Assembly: GCA_964478735.1 (NCBI GenBank)
Contig: CAYZJB010000035.1
Coordinates: 1-39,810 of the forward strand
Direction of reading: 5' to 3'
Length of the DNA stretch: 39,810 nt
From: CAYZJB01 sp964478735
Lineage (GTDB): Bacteria; CLD3; SB21
Shown here: one piece after another, positions 34,700 through 39,810 of the stretch
Position numbering within the stretch: the stretch's first letter is position 1
How the letters are laid out: each line of letters opens with the position of its first letter
Translations under genes and position numbers: made by a program
The notes under the pieces: model-generated
What the model was told of the DNA's origin: nothing
The model's input: only the letters and a program-made list of their open reading frames with translations
The model's database searches: none

Positions 34700-35742
34700 T
34701 GCCCTCCGATGGCGACGGCCATGACCGGTTTCGGTTCCTCTGCCAACCGTTCATATTCCGTAATGAGCTTGACCGTTTTTTCCTGCAGGTAGCTTAACAG
34801 AAACCGTAGGGCCGTCAACGTCTCGGTGTGTGTGGCATCGATCGATATTTTATCCAGTTGAACTTCCGCTTGATTCAAGTGGTAGCGGATCGTGGACAAT
34901 GTCGAAGGAAAAATCGAAAAGCTCTTCATCCAACGCAGGACTTCCCTGTAACCTTCCGACCGGCCGCTCTGCAGAAAACTCTGCACGGCAGTAACGTCCG
35001 ACGCCGGTATCGCTGCAAGCAGGTCGATCAGGGGTAGCGCCAGATAGCCGTTTTTCAAATCGTGATCGCCGTCGTCGATGAGTCCCATCATGTCGTGAAG
35101 ATCGTCGACCAATTGATACGCCATTCCGATGTGATGTCCGTACTCCGTCATCGACGCGATCAGTTCCGCAGAGCCGCCGCCGAGACGCGAGCCCACTCCG
35201 GAAGAAAAAGCAAATAGAACCGCCGTTTTTGTATCGATGATTTTCAGATATTCATCGCGGCGCAGTCGAAAATTCCAACGGTCTTTATACGACGTAATTT
35301 CGCTTCGAACCATGATACGCAGGGTCTTGAGAAAGTCGCGCGTCACCTCCGGTGTCGTGCGGTTGAGCAAAAGATCGATGCTTTCGGTAAGCAGATAATC
35401 ACCCGCGAGGATGGAACGGATATTCCCGTACTGTTTTCCGGACGACAGGTGATGACGCCGGATCGCCGTCTCGTCGATGACGTCGTCATGAAACAACGTC
35501 GCCATGTGGAAAAGTTCGATGGCGGCCGCGGCATACGGCAAACCGGGATGATGGTATCCGCTCAACTGCGCCGATGCACCGATGATCAACGGACGGAGCC
35601 GTTTGCCGCCCTGATGCTGGCTCTGGAGCAATGTCTTGAGTTCCGCGCTTCCCGTGCGGTCAAAAAAATTTCCGACTACCCGTTCGGCATCTTTGACGAG
35701 TGCGTGATACCACCCCAGGTTTTCCAATGCGTCCATGGTCAT
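34696..35742 (-). CDS. Polyprenyl diphosphate synthase
   Basis: A 348-aa all-helical prenyl chain elongation enzyme. The first Asp-rich motif is HDDVIDE (about 88-95), preceded by GGKRLRP for IPP binding. The second is QLVDDLHDMMG, and DLKNGYLALPL follows. The presence of both DDxxD motifs and the length favour a trans long-chain (octaprenyl/heptaprenyl-like) synthase, supplying quinone side chains. Chain length cannot be read with confidence. The start at 35742 overlaps the regulator stop (ATGA); GTG 35748 and ATG 35736 are alternatives. It is co-transcribed with the GbsR-type regulator. Confidence 0.9.
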   Translation of the reverse strand: MTMDALENLGWYHALVKDAERVVGNFFDRTGSAELKTLLQSQHQGGKRLRPLIIGASAQLSGYHHPGLPYAAAAIELFHMATLFHDDVIDETAIRRHHLSSGKQYGNIRSILAGDYLLTESIDLLLNRTTPEVTRDFLKTLRIMVRSEITSYKDRWNFRLRRDEYLKIIDTKTAVLFAFSSGVGSRLGGGSAELIASMTEYGHHIGMAYQLVDDLHDMMGLIDDGDHDLKNGYLALPLIDLLAAIPASDVTAVQSFLQSGRSEGYREVLRWMKSFSIFPSTLSTIRYHLNQAEVQLDKISIDATHTETLTALRFLLSYLQEKTVKLITEYERLAEEPKPVMAVAIGGH

Positions 35743-36278
35743 TTCCACGTAATGGGGATGCGTGTGATCGCCGTCGACGTCACTTCTTCACCGTGTATGA
35801 ATTTTTCGAGCAACTGGTCGACGCCAGCCGAGATTTGTTTTAGACTGTCCAATCGCGACAAAAACGTTTCACTCGTGCGGCGGTCCGTGGCGTTCATCGA
35901 CGGCAACGCACGCCTGAGCGAGTCGGTGCTTCGGGAAATTACGTCCAGAACGGGCTCGAGTTCACGTTTTTTACGCTCCCGGACAAAATGAGTAATGACG
36001 CGCCAGATGTCTTCGTCGATTTCATAGTAGTCCTTCCGGTCGCCTTTGATCCGGATCTTTCGAATGATGCCCCACTCCTTCAAGGCCCGAATATTCATGC
36101 TTGCGTTGCCCCTGCTGATACCCAGTTGTTCGCTCATATCGTCCAGCGTCAACGGCTTATCGCTGGCCATTAGCAACGCATGCAGTTGCCCCATCACTTT
36201 GTTGAGCCCCCAAGCCGAACTCAACTCCCCCCAGTCATGCGCAAACGATTCAACGGTCTTGGTCAGTACCCGGGACAT
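35739..36278 (-). CDS. GbsR/MarR-type transcriptional regulator
   Basis: A 179-aa winged-helix regulator with the GbsR layout: WGLNKVMGQLHALLMASDKPLTLDDMSEQLGISRGNASMNIRAL (in parts: dimer helix, then HTH at about 40-70), KGDRKDYYEI wing, and a helical C-terminus. GbsR proteins respond to choline-like compounds in Bacillus, but in many FCB genomes similar proteins have unknown ligands. It is the first gene of the operon with the polyprenyl synthase. The promoter at 36310-36338 and the inverted repeat at 36283-36300 lie just upstream, so autoregulation is likely. Confidence 0.87.
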   Translation of the reverse strand: MSRVLTKTVESFAHDWGELSSAWGLNKVMGQLHALLMASDKPLTLDDMSEQLGISRGNASMNIRALKEWGIIRKIRIKGDRKDYYEIDEDIWRVITHFVRERKKRELEPVLDVISRSTDSLRRALPSMNATDRRTSETFLSRLDSLKQISAGVDQLLEKFIHGEEVTSTAITRIPITWK

Positions 36279-36282
36279 AAAC

Positions 36283-36300
36283 TTTCAATACTTTCTGAAA
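36283..36300. promoter_or_regulatory. Inverted repeat, candidate GbsR-type operator
   Basis: TTTCA (36283-36287) and TGAAA (36296-36300) form an 18-bp palindrome with an 8-nt centre. ACTTT also recurs at 36281, 36290 and 36300, giving 9- to 10-bp spacing on one face of the helix. It lies between the predicted transcription start and the regulator's start codon, where a bound repressor would block transcription. Confidence 0.45.
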
Positions 36301-36309
36301 CTTTTGGTT

Positions 36310-36338
36310 AAGATACATTCGACAAAGGCGAGAGTCAA
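36310..36338 (-). promoter_or_regulatory. Sigma-70-type promoter of the regulator-polyprenyl synthase operon
   Basis: Read on the minus strand, TTGACT (36338-36333) is followed after exactly 17 nt by TATCTT (36315-36310). The start codon is about 32 nt downstream of the -10. A plus-strand TTGACC at 36361-36366 could be the -35 of a divergent ribD promoter, but no good -10 follows it. Confidence 0.65.
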
Positions 36339-36479
36339 GGCATGGCTTGCGTTGCTTTGCTTGACCCGGATTAAAGCGCCATCTCAGTGAAATACCGTCG
36401 TCAAAATGTCAGGTCGTCAAAAGGATTGAATAAATCCGCAAGGCAACCTACTTTCTAAAAAAATTTTTGACACTCCTCT

Positions 36480-37580
36480 TTGTCCAAAGAATCTTTCATC
36501 CGTCAGACCCTTCGCCTTGCCCGTAAGGCCATGGGCCGAACGCAGACCAATCCGCTGGTCGGCGCAATCCTGACCCAGGGAGACGGACCGGATGAAACCG
36601 TGGTCGCCGTCGGTTACCACCGCAAGTACGGCGGTCCCCACGCAGAAGTCGTGGCGATTCGCAGAGCCAAACGGCTGGGATATTCCGACCTGTCCGCGAT
36701 GACACTCTATGTCAACCTCGAACCATGCTGTCACCATGGTAAAACGCCGCCGTGTACGGAGTTGATCATTGCGGAAAAAATCTCCCGCGTCGTGTGCGGT
36801 ACGAAAGATCCCTTTCCCGCAGTAGCCGGCAAAGGCATCCGGCGCCTTCGGAAGGCAGGAATCGACGTAGAAGTCGGTATACTTGAAAACGAATGCCGTG
36901 AGGTGAATCGCAATTTTTTTAAACACGTACAGACAGGCGTTCCGCGCATCACGTTGAAGGCGGCTCAAACCCTGGATGGAAAAATGGCAACGTTATCCGG
37001 CTCTTCGAAATGGATTACCGGCAAAGAAAGCCGAGCCATTGCTCACCGATTGCGTGCACAATATGACGCCGTTTGTGTTGGTGCCGGTACCGTGATCAAG
37101 GACAATCCCGCACTCACGGTTCGTTACGCTCGGGGCCCGCAGCCATGGCGTGTCATCGTCGACGGTAAACTCCGATCCCCGTTGACCTGCACCCTTTTCA
37201 GCGACGAGTATCGGCATCGTACGATTGTGATGACGAACCGTTCTCAAAAGGACCGGCGTGTAATCGCCCTGCAGCAGAAGGGCGTAACCGTCCATTCGTT
37301 TTCGCGAGCGCCGATTTCTCTGAAACACGCCTGCGGGTTGTTGCTCCGTCGTCATCGGATTGCGTCTATCCTGGTGGAAGGAGGCCCCTTGCTGCACGGT
37401 CGGTTTTTAAGGGAACGCATCGTCGACGATGTCGTGATTTTCATTGCTCCCCTACTCATGGGCAGCGGACGGCCCTCGATGGACGCCCACCTCACCCATC
37501 ACGTTTCAACGTCACTCGCTTTGCACGACGTTCGATGCCGACGTATCGGCCGGGACTTTTTGATCACAGGAAATCTGTAG
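36480..37580 (+). CDS. ribD: Bifunctional riboflavin-biosynthesis deaminase/reductase
   Basis: A 366-aa RibD with both domains. The N-terminal zinc deaminase (about 1-145) shows TNPLVGAIL, GGPHAEVVAI and PCCHHGKTPPC, the His-Cys-Cys zinc site. The C-terminal reductase (about 150-366) has TLKAAQTLDGKMAT, GAGTVIKDNPALTVR and ILVEGGPLLHG. It converts the diaminopyrimidine to 5-amino-6-ribitylamino-uracil phosphate. The start is TTG at 36480, the only start codon before an upstream in-frame stop that keeps the family N-terminus; there is no clear ribosome-binding site. No FMN riboswitch is recognisable upstream. No other rib genes are in the window. Confidence 0.92.
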   Translation: MSKESFIRQTLRLARKAMGRTQTNPLVGAILTQGDGPDETVVAVGYHRKYGGPHAEVVAIRRAKRLGYSDLSAMTLYVNLEPCCHHGKTPPCTELIIAEKISRVVCGTKDPFPAVAGKGIRRLRKAGIDVEVGILENECREVNRNFFKHVQTGVPRITLKAAQTLDGKMATLSGSSKWITGKESRAIAHRLRAQYDAVCVGAGTVIKDNPALTVRYARGPQPWRVIVDGKLRSPLTCTLFSDEYRHRTIVMTNRSQKDRRVIALQQKGVTVHSFSRAPISLKHACGLLLRRHRIASILVEGGPLLHGRFLRERIVDDVVIFIAPLLMGSGRPSMDAHLTHHVSTSLALHDVRCRRIGRDFLITGNL

Positions 37581-37581
37581 A

Positions 37582-38223
37582 ATGGGTTATACTTTTTTGG
37601 CCATCGGTCTCGGATTCGCAATCGGCTTTGTCAATTCAATCCCTCTCGGTCCCATTACCGTTTCCATTATCGATACAAGTTTTCGACGCGGTTTCTTTCC
37701 TGCTCTCATGATCGGACTGGGAGCGCTGGTCGTGGACGTCTTCTATTGCGTCGTCGGTGTCTTCGGCGTCACGATCATACAGCGTCAGGTCGAATTCTGG
37801 TTGCAACCCATCGCCTTTCCGGTCCTCGCCCTGCTCGGCGGACGCTTGATGTATATGGGATTGAAGGGACATATTGAAAAAGCCCATCTGCCGATGACGC
37901 ACCGCGAATTTACGAAAAACTTCTCTCTCGGTTTTTTACTCTGTCTGACCAATCCGCTGGCCATCGCTTTTTGGATCGTCACCCTTAGCCTGTTGTTTTC
38001 CTACGACGTCATCCGATCGGACACGTCGGACAAACTTGGATTCATCGTTGGGATGACGCTGGGTACCGGCCTCTGGTTTTTTTCGTTGGCCCGCATCATC
38101 GCCTGGCGGCGAAAAACCATGTCGGATCGGACGGTCCGGCGCATCTCGATTATCACCGGAGGACTGCTGGTCGCCATCGGCGTTTTCCTCGGGTACGTTT
38201 CGATCAAGGCATGGCTTCCGTGA
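37582..38223 (+). CDS. LysE/RhtB-family exporter
   Basis: A 213-aa membrane protein with about six hydrophobic segments. The family N-terminus is seen in GFVNSIPLGPITVSIID followed by RRGFFPALMIGLGALVVD. LCLTNPLAIAFWIV carries the conserved NP in the fourth segment. Family members export amino acids such as lysine, threonine or homoserine; substrate cannot be predicted here. It starts 1 nt after the ribD stop and its stop overlaps the next gene's ATG by one base, so all four genes at 36480-39754 appear to be one operon. Confidence 0.88.
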   Translation: MGYTFLAIGLGFAIGFVNSIPLGPITVSIIDTSFRRGFFPALMIGLGALVVDVFYCVVGVFGVTIIQRQVEFWLQPIAFPVLALLGGRLMYMGLKGHIEKAHLPMTHREFTKNFSLGFLLCLTNPLAIAFWIVTLSLLFSYDVIRSDTSDKLGFIVGMTLGTGLWFFSLARIIAWRRKTMSDRTVRRISIITGGLLVAIGVFLGYVSIKAWLP

Positions 38224-38867
38224 TGCGGTTGAAAGTAGACGGCATCCTATTCGATCTCGACGGGACTCTCGTCGACTCTCTCGCGGACATTCATGCGTCG
38301 GTAAACCACACGATGGCCAAACTGCGATTGCCGGAAATCCCTGTCTCCGACGTTCGCCATTACGTCGGAGATGGTCTTCACATCCTCCTGCGCCGCTGCC
38401 TTGAACGGCATGAATCGGTTACCGAACCTCTACTGGAAAAAGCCCTTGGAATATACCGGACACATCACGCCGGTCAATGTACGACTTACGTCGAGGCCTA
38501 TCCCCACGTCAGATCCGTGCTGCAGAATTTCGAGAAAAAACCCAAAGCTGTCATCAGTAACAAACCGTACGACTTCACTCTCCGTATTTTACAGCACTTG
38601 AAATTAGAAACCTATTTCGACATCATTTTAGGCGGTGATTCTCTACCCGAAAAAAAGCCGGATCCTGCTCCGTTACTCCACATCCTGCGCCGGTGGCGCT
38701 TGTCCCCGGAACGCGCCGTCATGGTCGGAGACGGACGGCAGGACATTGCCGCGGGTAAAGCGGCCGGGGTACGGACGATAGCCGTTCGAGGCGGGTTCGA
38801 CGATCGGCTGGAGGACGCAGACGTTGTGATCGACGATATCGCACGATTGACGGATCTGTTGACATGA
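38223..38867 (+). CDS. HAD hydrolase, phosphoglycolate-phosphatase-like
   Basis: A 214-aa haloacid-dehalogenase-type phosphatase. Motif I is FDLDGTLVDS (nucleophile and acid Asp), motif II is AVISNKP, motif III has the Lys of EKKPDPAPL, and motif IV is MVGDGRQDI. The C1 cap between motifs I and II is helical. The length and motifs match Gph and similar small-molecule phosphatases; the exact substrate is uncertain. The start at 38223 (TGATG overlap with the exporter) is preferred; ATG 38211 is an in-frame alternative that overlaps more. It is coupled to the DUF58 gene by ATGA. Confidence 0.87.
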   Translation: MRLKVDGILFDLDGTLVDSLADIHASVNHTMAKLRLPEIPVSDVRHYVGDGLHILLRRCLERHESVTEPLLEKALGIYRTHHAGQCTTYVEAYPHVRSVLQNFEKKPKAVISNKPYDFTLRILQHLKLETYFDIILGGDSLPEKKPDPAPLLHILRRWRLSPERAVMVGDGRQDIAAGKAAGVRTIAVRGGFDDRLEDADVVIDDIARLTDLLT

Positions 38868-39754
38868 TTACGAAAGACATTCTAAAAAAAGTTCGTACGA
38901 TCGAAATCAAAACGCGTGGCCTTGTCAACCATGTTTTCGGAGGCGAGTACCACAGCGTATTCAAAGGCCGTGGCATGAGTTTCTCCGAAGTGCGGGAATA
39001 CCAGTTCGGCGACGAAGTCCGTTTCATCGACTGGAACGTCTCCGCGAGAATGCAGCGGCCGTACATCAAAATTTTCGAAGAGGAGCGCGAACAGACGCTG
39101 ATGATCCTTTTCGATGCCAGCGCTTCCGGCGACTTCGGGACCTGTCGTCAGAGCAAACGGGACCTCATGATCGAAATGGCCGCCGTCATCGCGTTTTCCG
39201 CGATCAAAAATAACGACAAAGTCGGACTCCTGATATTTTCAAACGACGTAGAAAAGTTCATCCCACCGAAAAAGGGCAAAGCGCATGTCCTGCGTATTAT
39301 TCGCGAATTGCTTACGTATACTCCCCGTGAACGGGGAACCCGCATCCGGCGTGCGATGGAGTACACGGCGCTCGTGCTGCGTCGACGCAGCATTGTTTTT
39401 TTGTTGAGCGATTTTATCGACGATGATGATTACACGACCCCCTTGAAATCGCTGGCGCGTAAACACGATGTGGTCGCCATTCGTGTTGTCGACCGTATGG
39501 AGTTTCGGATCCCGGACGTGGGTCTGATCATGCTCGAAGACCCGGAAACGTCTGAGATTGTTGAAGTTGACAGTAGCTTTCCTGAAATGCGTGAAAGACT
39601 GGAACAGGAATTCAGACGATTGAACGAGCGTGTTTTGTCAAGTTTTCGACAAAGTCGCGTCGATCTTATTCAAGTTGAAACCGGCTCGGATTATATCGAG
39701 TCTCTGATCCGTTTTTTTAAGACACGGGAACGGCGATTGGCTCACACTTTCTGA
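38864..39754 (+). CDS. DUF58 / von Willebrand A-like protein
   Basis: A 296-aa protein with the DUF58 signature: GRGMSFSEVREYQFGDEVRFIDWNVSARM (in parts around residues 36-65), then a VWA-like fold with MILFDASASGDFG as the MIDAS-like start and FLLSDFIDDDD. DUF58 proteins usually pair with MoxR AAA+ ATPases and other VWA proteins encoded next to them. No MoxR gene is in this window, so it may lie beyond the right edge. The DASAS motif keeps the D-x-S-x-S metal site. It is last in the ribD-starting operon as seen here. Confidence 0.88.
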   Translation: MITKDILKKVRTIEIKTRGLVNHVFGGEYHSVFKGRGMSFSEVREYQFGDEVRFIDWNVSARMQRPYIKIFEEEREQTLMILFDASASGDFGTCRQSKRDLMIEMAAVIAFSAIKNNDKVGLLIFSNDVEKFIPPKKGKAHVLRIIRELLTYTPRERGTRIRRAMEYTALVLRRRSIVFLLSDFIDDDDYTTPLKSLARKHDVVAIRVVDRMEFRIPDVGLIMLEDPETSEIVEVDSSFPEMRERLEQEFRRLNERVLSSFRQSRVDLIQVETGSDYIESLIRFFKTRERRLAHTF

Positions 39755-39779
39755 CCCCATTCTCTTGTAAAATTTAGAG

Positions 39780-39808
39780 TTGACGAAACGACTTATTTGT
39801 ATTACTTT
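39780..39808 (+). promoter_or_regulatory. Weak candidate promoter at the right edge
   Basis: TTGACG (39780-39785), a 17-nt spacer and TACTTT (39803-39808). It could serve the next gene outside the window. Nothing else is recognised after the DUF58 stop at 39754. Confidence 0.3.
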
Positions 39809-39810
39809 TA

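Noticed and set aside
36279..36479. FMN riboswitch upstream of ribD
   Set aside because: No RFN-like conserved blocks or folded core could be found in the 200-bp divergent region.

Overview
The window is about 39.8 kb of a Gram-negative bacterial chromosome at moderate GC. It is probably from a draft or metagenome assembly, because it contains one gap of exactly 100 N (3173-3272). Several features point towards the FCB superphylum (Bacteroidota/Ignavibacteria/KSB1-like lineages): a FadL porin paired with an SGNH lipoprotein, a DUF5777-type beta-barrel carrying a cytochrome c domain, a GbsR-type regulator next to a polyprenyl synthase, and a Mycobacterium-style fused E2o-E1o 2-oxoglutarate dehydrogenase. 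That placement is inference; no rRNA is present to settle it.

Layout. (1) 171-2880: FadL-like outer-membrane protein and SGNH lipoprotein, closed by a strong terminator. (2) 2945-3409: a good sigma-70 promoter, tRNA-Thr(TGT), then tRNA-Tyr(GTA) whose last bases fall in the gap; downstream lie 82-bp repeats built from the 3' end of the same tRNA-Tyr. (3) 3475-7080, minus strand: kgd/odhA. (4) 7386-22539, plus strand: a compact cluster in which most genes overlap or abut. It holds a nucleotidyltransferase-fold protein, two B12-type radical SAM proteins, a 58-aa ORF, three methyltransferases, an ABC exporter, a GT4-GNAT fusion, a PIG-L/LmbE deacetylase, a second GT4, an amidohydrolase, a third radical SAM protein with a C-terminal Cys cluster, and a YhcC-type radical SAM protein at the end. 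(5) 22554-25412: a bacterial eRF1-like (baeRF) protein and two related haem-domain envelope proteins. (6) 25475-30950: yajQ, galE, yicC, dedA, glnD. (7) 30935-32436, minus strand: Rieske protein and RlmI-type methyltransferase. (8) 32580-34699: lepA and cutA. (9) 34696-36278, minus strand: polyprenyl synthase and GbsR-type regulator. (10) 36480-39754: ribD, a LysE-family exporter, a phosphoglycolate-phosphatase-like HAD protein and a DUF58 protein.

Region 4 is the best candidate for an undescribed system. GT4 + PIG-L deacetylase + GNAT acyltransferase is the logic used for mycothiol-like or N-acyl-remodelled aminosugars. The added radical SAM enzymes, methyltransferases, amidohydrolase and a single half-ABC exporter suggest a modified, exported glycoside or glycolipid. 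The product is unknown and no recognised pathway was matched. The second most unusual item is the tRNA-Tyr-derived repeat array, which resembles the tyrT/rtT arrangement known in E. coli.
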